A DNA stretch of 64,000 bases from Solea solea. Its lineage: Eukaryota; Chordata; Actinopteri; Pleuronectiformes; Soleidae. Made by a program: the position numbers and the translations under genes. Positions 49,001 to 58,816 of the stretch are shown here, piece by piece. Under the pieces are notes generated by a model that had not been told where the DNA came from, did no database searches, and worked only from the letters and a program-made list of their open reading frames with translations. Location of the stretch: the NCBI RefSeq assembly GCF_958295425.1, contig NC_081135.1, positions 21,150,180 through 21,214,179 on the forward strand, written 5' to 3'. Positions within the stretch are counted from its first letter, which is position 1. Every line of letters begins with the position of its first letter.

Positions 49001-51903
49001 ATTCATAAAGTGGCTGCGCTAAAAACAGGGGGCATGAGGGGGCTTTTTTAACCCCAGGGTTCCCTTATACTCCTCCGTCTAACACTCTGCTGGGTTGCAT
49101 AACAGCCCACAGAGGGCGGTTAATGGTCTTGAATGTGCACCTATTTTCCTTTTCTTTCTCCTGTGACCTCATAGAGTGTGCATTAAGATAGCACCACCAC
49201 CATTTTCCCTGTGCAAGCAAAGCAGAAGTCCTATCAAACAACACGGCGCAAGCTTGAAATCACTGCCATGCATCCTTTATTTTGTGTAACTTTAAAATAT
49301 ACACAAATGTCTGTTACATTCAAACCGTTTTCAGATGAGTTCACGCAGCGCTATTGAAGCCTTTTCAGGTTCACACGACTCTCCCTGCGTTTCTCAGCAC
49401 CGTGTTGTTTAGAACTCATATCACCCGGAGACGTTCCCTCCCTGCACACAGGAGGTGATTTATTTCACGTCGAGACACATGGAGGCAACAGCAGTAAAAT
49501 GTAGTAAAACGAGACGACGCCCACAAAAGGATTCAGCAGGGAATTCTACGTAGAAAACGTTCAGCTGGTTGTCGAGATAAAGGCTTCTTCTTCAGGTACA
49601 GGCGTGTGTATAAAGAGTGGAAGTTTATCGAATAGCCAGCTGATGGCTTGATGCAAACAGATCTCCATTTCTATTTGAATGGAAGTCACATGGGAAAAAG
49701 AGCCTACTTGATTTTAAAATATCAGTATACGTTTTCCTCAGGAGTAATAGTCTCAGGTCTAAGTTTCAGTTCTTCTTCAACAGAACGTGGTGTCATTTGC
49801 ATAAATTATATTGCCATTAAGAGGAAAATAGAATGTAAGGAAAGATAAATAAAAATAAATAAAAATAAAGAAAGAAAATAAATATGAATGGATACTATGT
49901 GATTATTGATAGTTCAGTGTCTCACAGTTTCAAAACGTGGGTTTTCCGTCCCAAACGGAAGATTATGTCTACTTTTTAGATATGGTCTATGGGAGTCGCT
50001 CTTATTTCTACTCTTTGCAATGAAAAAGAGCATTAAAATATGCCTCTGTGTATCAGACACAGAGAATGATTTAGAGAGAACATCGCTTGTATCCACAGGA
50101 AACTGAGATGCACCTCATGCTCATTTCTCTGGAAGTGACAGACGTTAAGTCATTTTGAAGTTTCACACTGAGACTGTCTTGGCAGCTTATGTATGTATAG
50201 TGCGCGCGCGTGTTGAAAATGTATCACCTTGTTGTGTTATTGTTTTCGCACACGCAGCTGCATGCATGTAAGAATAATCCGATCCCAGACATAAGCAAAG
50301 ACTGTTCCCTTCACATGTGTGAGGAATATGAGTGTAATAATTCAATATGAGACTTATTCTTGGCGGCGCTAACCTGGTTCACCTCCCACAAAGTGAAAAC
50401 ACTTTGGCTACTCAGTCTGATTATCAGAGTGTGAGGTCTAGTTAAAGAGCACTCTCTTTTAAAACTCAAATTCAAACATTTTTGGCTTAAAGTGTCTGTG
50501 TTTGTTTGTTTGTATTCGGCCATTGTATTAAAGGCATTTTAATTGACTCCATTGTGTCTCATTTAGAAGGGATTGTTTGAGAGAATATGGATATACTGTA
50601 CTACACAAGCTTTAAAATAAAAATCGTTTGGTTTTCACAAACTCTATACGTAAGGACCTTGCTATGGAGGCTGCTGTTTGTGACACCATGTTTGTTAAAG
50701 CAGCCTTAAATGGCAAACCAGCCAGAGCATGTATTTAGCATTTTGAAGTGGAACCTTTATACGCAAACAAAGAAGAACAACATCCTTTCTGGCATGCAAA
50801 CGTCACCGTAGTTCCCTGTAAGCAGAGGAGTGCTCTGTTTGGTACAAACTGCAGTCTCACCATTAGATGTCAGTAATTCTTACACACTGGACCTTTATTG
50901 AGTCTAGGAAGTGCTCCTACCCAAAGCATTATGATGTATTTCAAATTTTGCATATTACATTTATTATCTCTCATAAAAATAATCGCCCAAAAATGAGCTG
51001 TTATGGTAAAATGACTCATTGGACTGACTCAAACCACTGAAGTTAGATGCACAATCAGCACGGATCTTTATTGATTTCTCTTTCTCTCCTGCTCAGGTGC
51101 AAAGCTCAGGTCCCCACTTCAAACGCAGACACGACCCTGGCAACGAAACAGCTTCGGCGCCATCCACCATCACCCGCACTGGCTCCTCTTACAGGAACCG
51201 CAGGCATCATCAGCGAGTGATGCCTCATCCTCAGGTCCACCACCAAACCTCCCACAGCTCCCTCCCACTGGCCTGTGAGGAGCCAGAGGAGCAGGAGCCG
51301 TGGCCTGACCGGCAACATCCGGACAGCTGGGGGACTCAGTGGAGGGGCCAGCAGCAGTCCGGCTCCCTCTTCTCTATACCCAACCTTGGATCAGCCAGCT
51401 CCCACTCCACCTGCTCCTCTTCCGGCCCTTCTTCCAGCCCGCACCACAGGAGCCACTCCCACCGCAGAAACTCTTCCCTCATCCCGCCCTTCAGACTCAA
51501 TGTGGAGTCTCTGATTGGAGCAGAGGAGACAGATGTGGACACTGGGAACACAGTAACCCCAGGCAACAGTGTGGACTTAACTGTGGTGTCTGCGTACATC
51601 AAATCAAACACGCCACAGACTAGCAGGCCGTCATCGGCACCACCTGAAGACATCGCACCCTCCCTTTGCTCTGGAGTCCCAGAGAACACCTACAAGGCAG
51701 CCACACTGGGGCGGACTCCACAAAGCTTCTCCATCAACTACACCCCGTGCACATATCTCCAAAGCACCAGTGTGTCCATAAGTGCTGCTCCGTCTCTGAG
51801 CGACGTGTCCATAAACCAGTTTGACAGTTGCAGCATTATTAGTGCACCCATTGAAGAGGCAGATGATAAGGCAGAGGAAGAAGACCAGGAATTCTACATT
51901 TGA
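18658..51903 (+). CDS. fam124a: FAM124A
   Basis: Function unknown; the FAM124 N-terminal domain has been likened to glyoxalase/dioxygenase folds, but no activity is established as far as I know. Four coding exons, 18658-18713, 25497-25528, 42883-43649 and 51097-51903, join in frame with GT-AG introns to 553 aa, close to the roughly 546 aa of human. Residues 1-29 are acidic and Ser-rich (DDCVDSGAETGG, then SDYSPLSTSS). Exon 3 holds the globular domain, about residues 30-285 (QDPFLVSVHLIADPG, CSQDFFTLSPGTPLWAVR, HYGKEIVRFTVYCR). Exon 4 is Ser-, His- and Pro-rich and probably disordered, with an acidic end. FAM124A is chosen over FAM124B because of the N-terminus and the serpine3 neighbour. The 33-kb span is mainly repeat-bearing introns. 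Confidence 0.93.
19370..19650. repeat. Microsatellite-flanked interspersed repeat
   Basis: A core with TTACCTCTTTAGGACC, GTCCTCATGGAGAC and TAGGTTTAGGGCTAAG lies between TG-rich arrays at 19372-19400 and 19629-19642. Recognisable as a decayed copy of a dispersed vertebrate repeat seen in many fish. Confidence 0.55.
19805..20002 (+). repeat. Teleost interspersed repeat
   Basis: Contains TGTCCTTGGGCAAGACACTT, later TTGAGTGGTC and the tail GCATTATATAAATACAGACC, a consensus I know from many fish introns. Non-coding. Confidence 0.65.
20883..21174. mobile_element. Short inverted-repeat element with CCGATA subrepeats
   Basis: The left end GGATGTACGATATTGG and the right end ATATCGCGCATCCCTT are inverted repeats. 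The body has repeated CCGATA/TATCGG motifs able to form stems. A (TAA)n tract precedes the right end. No transposase; resembles hAT-derived short elements of fish. Confidence 0.65.
22440..22790. repeat. Interspersed repeat related to the 32.5-33.7 kb repeat
   Basis: Contains a TAATAGTCGATT segment and TAAAATCAATTCTAAAATTA, typical of the long fish repeat also present at 32490-33720, where ACAATAGTCGAACC occurs. Decayed and non-coding. Confidence 0.5.
24370..24470. repeat. Interspersed repeat fragment
   Basis: Starts near GGGGTGGGAATCACAGGGTA and runs through ATCAATATATTG-like sequence, a repeat head seen in other fish genomes. Boundaries uncertain. Confidence 0.4.
25497..25528 (+). CDS. fam124a: fam124a exon 2 (32 nt)
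   Basis: Acceptor CTGTAG, donor GTAAGT at 25529. Codes SDYSPLSTS and completes split codons at both ends, matching the conserved Ser-rich N-terminus of the family. Found only from splice sites and family resemblance, since it is too short for an open-frame scan. Confidence 0.85.
28328..28937. mobile_element. Non-autonomous inverted-repeat DNA element
   Basis: The left end CCTGCCCCACACTAGAG and the right end CTCTAGTGTGGGACAGAC are near-perfect inverted repeats 610 bp apart. No open frame of note inside. Size and ends fit a MITE; superfamily not assigned. Confidence 0.7.
29141..29180 (+). repeat. (TG)n microsatellite
   Basis: 40 bp of TG with CG interruptions; creates a spurious Val/Cys-rich open frame. 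Confidence 0.9.
31043..31072 (+). repeat. (CA)n microsatellite
   Basis: 30 bp of uninterrupted AC/CA repeat, giving false Thr-His and Cys-Val open frames on the two strands. Confidence 0.95.
32490..33720 (-). repeat. Long teleost interspersed repeat
   Basis: Begins TTTATTTGTATAGCACATTT, later has ATTCTGGACCTAAACTATTA, AATGTGGTCTGATCTCTTTG, GTTCTGAACGAGCTACAGCT and ACAATAGTCGAACC. I know this order from many fish genomes as a dispersed non-coding repeat over 1 kb long. Orientation is nominal. Confidence 0.6.
33740..34290 (+). mobile_element. Decayed retroelement fragment (Penelope-like suspected)
   Basis: The open frame at 33981-34289 ends with GLAMGLPVSSIVAKCCMVEV, which fits the reverse-transcriptase motif (AMGxPVSxIVANxxMEE) of Penelope-like elements in fish. 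Upstream DNA (AGATGTTTCACCTGTCATCC, 33827-33846) resembles sequence often found with those elements. The YxDD catalytic motif is not present before the frame ends, so this is a dead fragment. Confidence 0.5.
34410..34480 (-). repeat. AT-rich repeat fragment ending GTTTCAGCTCTA
   Basis: ATTAATCGATTA-type alternation followed by a CTGAAAC/GTTTCAG end, related in reverse to the head of the repeat at 16558-16720. Confidence 0.4.
38660..38680 (+). repeat. (CA)n microsatellite
   Basis: About ten CA units inside fam124a intron 2. Confidence 0.9.
39535..39717 (-). repeat. Interspersed repeat, copy 2 (inverted partner of 9.6 kb)
   Basis: In reverse complement this reads AATGTGCTTAGGTTTCGTCT followed by TTTCATACATTTTGGGTTCC and ends at a GGTTTTTATAGTTAAC-like segment, the same order as 9578-9770. 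Confidence 0.75.
40991..41030 (+). repeat. (TG)n microsatellite
   Basis: 40 bp of TG with two interruptions. Confidence 0.9.
41459..41560 (-). repeat. Fragment of the 6.1-kb teleost repeat, reverse orientation
   Basis: GTCCAGGATGTACTCCACCT and GCCCTATGTCAGCTGGGATT, then GAGGATAAAGTGGTAGATGA, are the reverse complement of the head region of the repeat at 6130-6510. Confidence 0.7.
42310..42338 (+). repeat. (GGT)n microsatellite
   Basis: About eight GGT units with one TT interruption, 550 bp upstream of fam124a exon 3. Confidence 0.9.
42883..43649 (+). CDS. fam124a: fam124a exon 3 (FAM124 domain)
   Basis: Acceptor GGAG after a pyrimidine-rich stretch, donor GTGAGA at 43650. Codes EVSMGELQDPFLVSVHLIAD through EDYEGNKILLQ, the whole globular domain. 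The start at 42883 was chosen because it completes the Ser codon left by exon 2 and continues the family N-terminal pattern. Confidence 0.93.
43765..44040. repeat. Short fish repeat with palindromic CGATA-like motifs
   Basis: Begins AGAGATGAGCAGATATGATA and ACTCAGTATCGGTATTGG, and ends near TGGTATGGTTCCTATCCCTT. Same general style as the element at 20883-21174, but a different sequence. Probably a non-autonomous DNA element. Confidence 0.5.
46339..46373 (+). repeat. (CA)n microsatellite
   Basis: About 35 bp of CA with one CG interruption. Confidence 0.9.
47449..47690. mobile_element. Possible short inverted-repeat element
   Basis: Left TTTAAAGCAGCTGTATGTAA and right end, reverse-complemented, TTTTAAAGCTGTAGCTTAAC are similar inverted ends about 240 bp apart. 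Weaker evidence than for family A. Confidence 0.4.
49629..49830. repeat. Teleost interspersed repeat, copy 2
   Basis: Shares TTTGAATGGAAGT and CTTCTTCAACAGAACGTG with the copy at 3.1-3.6 kb in the same order. Confidence 0.6.
50653..50897 (-). mobile_element. Short inverted-repeat element, family A copy 2 (truncated)
   Basis: Reverse-oriented. The right end is CTTACACACTGGACCTTTA, with ATTAGATGTCAGTAATTC next to it; farther in are GTAGTTCCCTGTAA and TATGGAGGCTGC. All of these match copy 3 at 60.03 kb in reverse complement. The outer left end is lost. Confidence 0.75.
51097..51903 (+). CDS. fam124a: fam124a exon 4 (disordered C-terminus, stop)
   Basis: Acceptor GCTCAG at 51091-51096, stop TGA at 51901. 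Codes a Ser-, Pro- and His-rich tail starting VQSSGPHFKRRH and ending in an acidic stretch (EEADDKAEEEDQEFYI). Confidence 0.93.
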   Translation: MQSSGPHFKRRHDPGNETASAPSTITRTGSSYRNRRHHQRVMPHPQVHHQTSHSSLPLACEEPEEQEPWPDRQHPDSWGTQWRGQQQSGSLFSIPNLGSASSHSTCSSSGPSSSPHHRSHSHRRNSSLIPPFRLNVESLIGAEETDVDTGNTVTPGNSVDLTVVSAYIKSNTPQTSRPSSAPPEDIAPSLCSGVPENTYKAATLGRTPQSFSINYTPCTYLQSTSVSISAAPSLSDVSINQFDSCSIISAPIEEADDKAEEEDQEFYI

Positions 51904-52215
51904 GCTACAGCTATAATCTGAGATGACTCACTCTCACCATGAATGACAGGAGTCAGGGCTGAGACACTTGGAACAGCTCAACTCTGCCCACTGGTGTTTG
52001 AGAGTAGAACTACAGTGATAGTGAGCGTAAATACCAGTAAAAAAAAAAAACTGTATATAATGTTCTCATGTATTCATGACTGGTGGGTTTTTTTTCACGT
52101 TGAGATTTAATCTGTGTAAATATTAGGTTAAGATGAAGTTACTCATATAAAGGACCAATCAATAACTGTGTATAGATACACTTAAATAAATAAAATCGTT
52201 TCACTTTCAAGTCTG
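51904..52215 (+). terminator. fam124a: fam124a 3' UTR and polyadenylation signal
   Basis: Overlapping AATAAA hexamers at 52185-52190 and 52189-52194, about 285 bp after the stop, are followed by a T-rich and then TG-containing segment. This is the likely cleavage region. Confidence 0.65.
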
Positions 52216-52444
52216 CTCCTTGTACTGCTACTTTAAAGGAACATACCAACCCTTGAGGAAAAATAAGTGCAATTTCAACAATATTATGCAAAAGTTTACC
52301 ATTTACATGTGCAACAACTTACAGATCATAATGAAGCTACAAAGGCACAACATATTTAGTCACAGATATCTGAAATTGACAAATACAGTTTTTCACATTA
52401 TGAGCAGACTGTAATTATAATGTGAAATTTTAACAAATTCATCC

Positions 52445-52515
52445 TGCAGGGCCAATTGGACCCTTGGGTGGTCCGGTTCTGGCCTGTGGGCCCTATGTTT
52501 GACACTCCTGCTCTA
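52445..52515. repeat. hAT-like repeat end fragment
   Basis: GGCCTGTGGGCCCTATGTTTGACACTCCTG fits the end of an abundant fish and vertebrate repeat (split here as GGCCTGTGGGCCC and GTTTGACACTCCTG). Only about 70 bp is recognisable. Confidence 0.5.
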
Positions 52516-54424
52516 AACAAGTAGGGAGACTTCTATGGCTGACTTGGGTACCTTTGTGCTCACACTGCACAGATTTGTATATGCATATTCAGGCTTTACA
52601 AAATGTGTTTTTTGATATAAAGTAGCAATAATTCTACAAAAATCACAAAATAGCCCGTTTTTCTTTTCTTTTTGTTCATAACAACGAGCCAAGTGAACTT
52701 TGAACTGTGACATATTTCCAAATTTCACAAATTCAATACGGTTTTAAACATGTTGAGTACTTTGTGCTCAAGTGTGTTTATATGGTTGGTGAAAATGAAA
52801 GAACATTTTCATCAGAGTGCCTAGGTTGTGATGAAAAAAAGGATATAGGACTCTATTGCACATTCTTATAAATAAGGGTTAAGGGTTAACTTACATTGTT
52901 ATGTATGTACTTATATTATTCATAGAGTCTGTGGGAGCTTCTGAAAGCAGCTCAGATCTTTTCCTACAACTACAAACTGACTAAAAAATGATTTTGGTCC
53001 CTGTCAGTCAGCTGATACATCAGTGTGGCAGCTATCTGGAAACAGATACTTGTGTAAATGGGTTAAATAGATGATTGACAAAGGCTGACCTGAAGCACAT
53101 GCCTTTAAGATGTGTACATTATATCCATGGTATATAAAGACCATGTTGTGCAGTGTATGTATGCAGTGGTTAAGTGCCTGCAGGTGGGAACAGGGAGGAC
53201 CTTCACCAACTGAGCTCACGTTGTTACCACCCATTAGCCTGAAGTGTAGATGTCTGTGTTGGGATCAGCTGACAGACACACAGTCCCTGCAGCAGTTGTG
53301 GATCCTTAAATATTTAACAGTTGTGTTTGTGTTTGTGTTTACCTGATGACTGTTAGTCCGGCGTGTTGTGGGCTCATTAGAGAGAGATACTTACATTTTA
53401 ATATTAACATATCGCATCATCTCCAGAAGATGGAAGAAGATATGGAAAGGCAGTTATTCCTTCACAGATGAAAACAACTGAAAATAAAAATGTCAATTCA
53501 AATCTAAGGTTTCTTTACTTTAGACACATGCTAATGATCATTAATGAATTCAGTGATCATTATAAAAAGAACTTATTACTTAAAACACAAGTCAAATCAA
53601 TAAAAATTACAGGCACATTAAAATAAGGAATGTCAACCAAAATGCTTATTAAAGTGAGGTTAAACTGTACACACAGAATATAAGTCATAATAACATTTAA
53701 ATGAAAATGAAATCCAAATGACATTTAAATCTTTAATACAACACTGTGCTGCCCTCTTGTGTTTACCATTAAGGCTTAAGATTTAATTTGAAAGTAGCAC
53801 TAACTCTTTAAAAGTTAATTAAGGAATTGTACCTTGATTATAAACTAATCTGTGCTATATCATGTCATGTTTCAGTTTCTTGTTGGTGCAGTTTATCAGT
53901 CTGTCTGCTGTGTGTCTGGGGAAATCTTTAACAACCTCATGTTTGAGCTGAAACCGCCCTCTCTCTCTCCACCGTTAGAGCACTTTAACAGGTGTGGATC
54001 TGTCTGTGTGGTCTCTGCACACACTGAAGAGGGAAATCCAAATACGGTGCACAAGGAGTCGCCATGACGGAGTCTCGTCGCAGCCAAGAGATGATGTCGT
54101 CGTCAACCAATTGACATGGAGATGTGGTAGAATGTGTTGCTTCCACAGATCAGAGGTTACACATGTAGAGGCCTGGAAAACACATCCGTGTGCAAACTGA
54201 GATCCTTGAATTCTTGACAAAGTTTTACATACTTTTTTATGATACTTTTTCATTTTCTGACCCAGATCTCTACTAGAAGCAATACACAAAAACGATTTTA
54301 TGCATAATTCATGCCATTTAAAGTGTTTTTTTCCCCCAGTGTAAAACCATAGCATTATGTTTAAATTCTATTGGAGCACATGTGCCTCACTATCTCGCAA
54401 AGAAATGTACCGTATATAATTTGA

Positions 54425-54470
54425 CATGGACTTTATTAATCCCCTGGGGAAAATTTGGTATCAGTAAAGA
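54425..54470. repeat. Repeat fragment (TTTATTAATCCCCTGGGG)
   Basis: The CTTTATTAATCCCCTGGGG core followed by AAAATT is a short motif common at the end of a teleost dispersed repeat. Confidence 0.45.
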
Positions 54471-57400
54471 AATTGGATAAAGGTAAAGAAACCAAACAAA
54501 CGTTTACCTACAGCATCCGAGCTACATTAGATTTTGGATTCAGCGCTGATCATTTTTGTTCAGGAGAAAAATAGAGAAAGCACTCAGAGAGCACAAACCT
54601 CCACCAAGGCCTGACATCTGAACAGTGAGGCATCATCGCAGATTCAGGTCTGATACGTATAGTTAGTAAGTCTTGAGATAGTGTATCCGGTCCAGACGTC
54701 TGGCACCTTGGTATCTAGGCAGGGAACCTTGAAAGGTGCCTAGTTTGTGTCTTATCCTAACTTATACTTGTTTATATTGAACACCAGGCCTGGTTATAAG
54801 AATATGTGAGTAATTAAACTTAAAGTTGACTGAAGATTAAATTCTTCTCTCACAATAGTAAAACAGAAAATGTGAAAATAGTCTGAATATCCTCACTGAC
54901 CTACTAAATGGCAACAGATGGCGCCAGAGTACAACAGAAATAGGTTGAAAGTTATTCAACAAGTCACTAACCTGAGCATTAAAATCCTCACAAAGTTTTC
55001 TCTGCAAAGTTTCTCATTGCTTTACATTTACAACGTTTCTCCAATATTACATTCTCATGTTCACGTTCTTTAATGCCGTCGACATTTTCCCATGGTTCTC
55101 CAAAGCCACACTCATGCTCCTGTGAGGTGAGGCCGACCCGTCCCACACGTCACCTCTCTCCCAGTGCCAAGTGGCTCTAATCCGCCGCGGCGTACCTGGC
55201 AGATCGCACTGGCGACACCGGCGGTGTTTGCAGCCTGGCCTGGCCCCACACACCAGCGTCCCCTCTAATCCTTCCCTGCCCGAACAGCCTGAAGGCCCAG
55301 GAGCCTGAAGGGAAATGGAGCAGTGGAGGTGAAAGCTGAATGAGTCAGTCAGTCACAGTGAAGTGTGCTCAGTGCATCTCTGCTCCAAACTCAATTCTGC
55401 TGCTAAATCACTGCGCATGCATACATCATTTACTCAAGCAGGCTTTTATTTAGACCATTTGTAGCTTTGACAGAAGTCTGCTTCTCTTTGTAATGCTATT
55501 TCTGACATCTGCTTCTTCTCTTGTGTGTTGTTCTTCTTGTTTTTTGTTAAATGATAATTCCTCTTGCAGGTGTTTTCCTCTGTAAAACACAAGAAACAAA
55601 GCCAGAAAGAGGAATTGTGGTGCAATTTGTGAATATGTTTACTTACTCATCCTCTTTTTCATCGCCATTTATAATCAAATTTTCCTTGTGGGGTCAAAAG
55701 TTACAGAGTTGGAGAAGGGACTGGGGTAAAATATCTGAATGGAGAGCCTGGGGACTGTCTCCACCAGTCAGGGATTAAGTTGCTGCTGTGTGGAGACAGG
55801 CGGAGGCGGCACACAGTTACACAGACAATCATCAATGCACATATTTGGTGGAAGGAAGGAGGAATTCACTGGGAGTAGTAACAGTAATCTGCTGGAAACA
55901 TAGACTGACTGTGGTACATGTTTGTTATTCCTTCTGGCATGACATTTCTCATTGAACAGCTAAACTCAACCACCAATGTTGAAATATTCAAGTAATTGTT
56001 ACTACACTTTGTAACTGAGCTGCAATCATTTGAAACCCTTGATAAAAAAAACCCATAAAAGACATCATTCACCTGAGATCGATCCCCACACACACACACA
56101 GACAGACTTTTCCCACAGCCATAAACTTGATGAACTCAGAAATCTCAGTCTGGATTACCTCATGCTGGTAATGTGCAACAAACTTTTAATTTGGGCTATA
56201 ATCTAGATGCGGCTAAACAATGTGCAACAATAATCTGCTGTTTGGCAAGATAGAGCGTTCTATAGTTACTTCCTTCATGGCTGCACTCCACTTGCTCATC
56301 CATTTGCACATTTTCTTTGCTTCTGTTTGAGTGTGAGATGGTTAATTGAAAGATGTGTGAGTATTTCCACCTACAATGGACTTCCCTTGAACCACACAGA
56401 CCCATCATAAATCTCTTTCTTGTTTTTAAATTCACTTTTAAAATGTTTTGTTTGGAGGGTGAGCTGTGAGTTGGGGAAAAGGGAGAATCTCTTCACGTTG
56501 CTCCCAGGTTTTTCCCCTCAACCTGGATGTAGCCTTATCAAGACCCAAGACTTGACTTGGACATCTAAAGGTCTTGGACATCTGCTGTGCTGCTGTAGAG
56601 CAGTGCCAGGTCTCTTCTCCAGCTTGGCCTAAGTGTGACCATGTGGCAGTGGACCAAAGTGTGGGGGGAAAGTTGCAGCTCAAAGAGCAGTGAGGGTGAC
56701 GGTGCTGTTATTATTAGTATGTTGTCATGAAATATTGCCAAGTACACATGACTACCTGACAGATATGTGAAGAGGGTGCTGCTCCTGTCATGACGAGGCC
56801 CACAGAGCAGCTGAGGTTTGCTTCACGGTCGGTCCAGAGATCAGAGTAGAGAGCACACATTTTTCTACCTCACAAATATGAACCCCCTACAAAAGCCTCA
56901 CAGCCACCAACATTAAAAGCTGCGTTTTATGGCGGCGTCTCTTCAGAATCATTGTCTTTGCTCAGCTACCGTGACATCTCAACTCCTCCATCAAAGTCCT
57001 TCAAATTCCAAATTCCACTGGGTTTTAAAAGAATGTGTCGATGACATTTAATGAAGCCGAGGCACGGCTCCACTAATTAGTCAAGTCCAGCCATGGCCGG
57101 AATCCCCGTGAGACAAAGCAGCCTGATAGCTACCAATCACAGTTTCTCCTTCGTGGGAAAAGATGTCCACAATTTATTTTGCTGACTGTTATGTTCCCCA
57201 ATTAAGAGGGACGATTGAAGGAAGTCGCTCCACAGCACTCAATTTTAGGTGGAATACAATGCACAGTATCGTTCATTAGGTGCAAATCTTTATGTAATTA
57301 TGTGTTGTGCTGTACTAAAGCCACATTAAAGCACTTTAATTTACTCTATTCCTTCTCATTTCATCAACAGCTGTTAGGAGCTGTAAACATGAGCTTTATT

Positions 57401-57688
57401 CGTGTAAATGGTTGAAAATGTGATGCCATTCAATGATGTATCTCTTGTCTAATGTTTAAAAGATGTCTTGTAGTTTTAGGTGGAACATATAGGATTTATT
57501 TTGGTGCTGCTGCTTTCACTCCAAGGATATTTGTCACATGGTTTTGACAAAATACAGCAATGAATAAACATCTGGAGATGACTTGTAATAACTTTGGTGC
57601 CCTTCCTTGTACCTGTGCTGATCGGCTTATTGTTAGTGTGCAACATTAAGATGGTAAAATAAACTTCAATTAACAAACTCCAATTAAC

Positions 57689-58816
57689 CGGAGGTGGAAA
57701 GAGTACTAAAAATATTCTACTCAAGTAAAAGTACAACTATTTGATGAAATTTTATTTAAGTACAAGTAAAAATACTGGTCTAAAAATGTACTTAAGTTAA
57801 AGTAAAAAAGAAGCTTGTTTGAAATTTAACAAAAGTTACTTAGTTACTTTGGGTTGGGATTCTTTCCTTTGTCTTGCAAAAAGGACAAGGGGACACAAAC
57901 CTCAGATTAATTGTTTTTAATTGTTTTTAATTAAAGGCAAACCTTTACAAATTCAAGTGTTGACAAAATAAAATATGTTAATACATAATGTATCAGTCAA
58001 AATGGGTCAACGGTCACAAATGCTTTAACTTTCTCATTCACCCAGGGACCTTAATCAACAGCAATTCACCTGTCCTCGTCATTGACCTGTCCTTGTCATT
58101 TACCTGTCCTCGGCATTCACCTCTTCTCGTCAATCACCTGTCCTCAGCATTCACCTGTCCTCGTCATTCACCTGTCCATGCATTCACTTGTCCTCAGCAT
58201 TCCTCTCTTTTCGTCATTCACCTGTCCTCAGCATTCACCTGTTCTCGTCATTCACCTGTCCTCGTCATTCACCTGTCCTCAGCATTCACCTGTCCTCGTC
58301 ATTCACCTGTCCTCAGCATTCACCTCTCCTCGTCATTCACCTGTCCTCGTCATTCACCTGTCCTCAGTATTCACCTCTCCTCGTCATTCACCTGTCCTCA
58401 GCATTTGCCTGTCCTCAGCATTCACCTCTCCTCGTCATTCAACTGTCCTCAGCCTGTCCTTGTCATTCACCTGTCCTCAGCATTCACCTGTCCTCGTCAT
58501 TCACCTGTCCTCGACATTCACCTGTCCTCAGCATTCACTTGTCCTCGTCATTCACCTGTCCTTGTCATTCATTTGTCCTCATCATTCGCCTGTCCTCATC
58601 ATTCACCTGTCCTTGTCATTCACCTGTTCTCATCATTCGCCTGTCCTCAGCATTCACCTGTCCTCGTCATTCACCTGTCCTTTCCGGTGAATTCATTATT
58701 TTTTTTCAATTCAGGCCAACATTTTTATACGGATGTGATTTAAAACGTAGCATAGGACAGTACTTCCAAAAAAACATACTTAAGTAAAAGTACAAGTCAT
58801 TACTTTCCACCTCTGT
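57689..58816. mobile_element. Inverted-repeat element carrying a minisatellite
   Basis: The left end CGGAGGTGGAAAGAGTAC and the right end, reverse-complemented, CAGAGGTGGAAAGTAATGAC are inverted repeats. Both ends continue inward with AAGTAAAAGTAC-type sequence (57722-57815 and 58776-58797). This is a familiar fish MITE-like element. Its interior is occupied by the 17-bp tandem array at 58068-58682. Confidence 0.75.
58068..58682 (+). repeat. 17-bp minisatellite, about 36 units
   Basis: Unit CCTGTCCTCGTCATTCA, with a second common form CCTGTCCTCAGCATTCA. 17 is not a multiple of 3 and no frame of the unit contains a stop. The array is therefore open in all three forward frames and yields a 17-residue pseudo-peptide repeat every 51 bp. 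Not protein-coding. Confidence 0.95.

Larger units (their letters stand above)
43650..51096 (+). other. fam124a intron 3
   Basis: Holds an inverted-repeat element at 43765-44040, an AT-rich repeat piece at about 45690-45740, a CA array at 46339-46373, a possible inverted-repeat element at 47449-47690, a possible conserved non-coding block at 48955-49140, interspersed repeat copy 2 at 49629-49830, an AAATA-type array at 49845-49880 and family A copy 2 at 50653-50897. No exon seen. Confidence 0.65.

Noticed and set aside
51336..51689. Antisense 117-codon frame and a 94-codon sense frame in fam124a exon 4
   Set aside because: They are shadows of the low-complexity fam124a C-terminal coding sequence.
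58068..58682. CRISPR-like array
   Set aside because: The units are head-to-tail with no spacers, in vertebrate DNA; it is a minisatellite.
57988..58787. Three overlapping open frames of 199-251 codons
   Set aside because: They are produced by a 17-bp tandem repeat whose unit has no stop in any frame; there is no codon bias, splice context or known domain.
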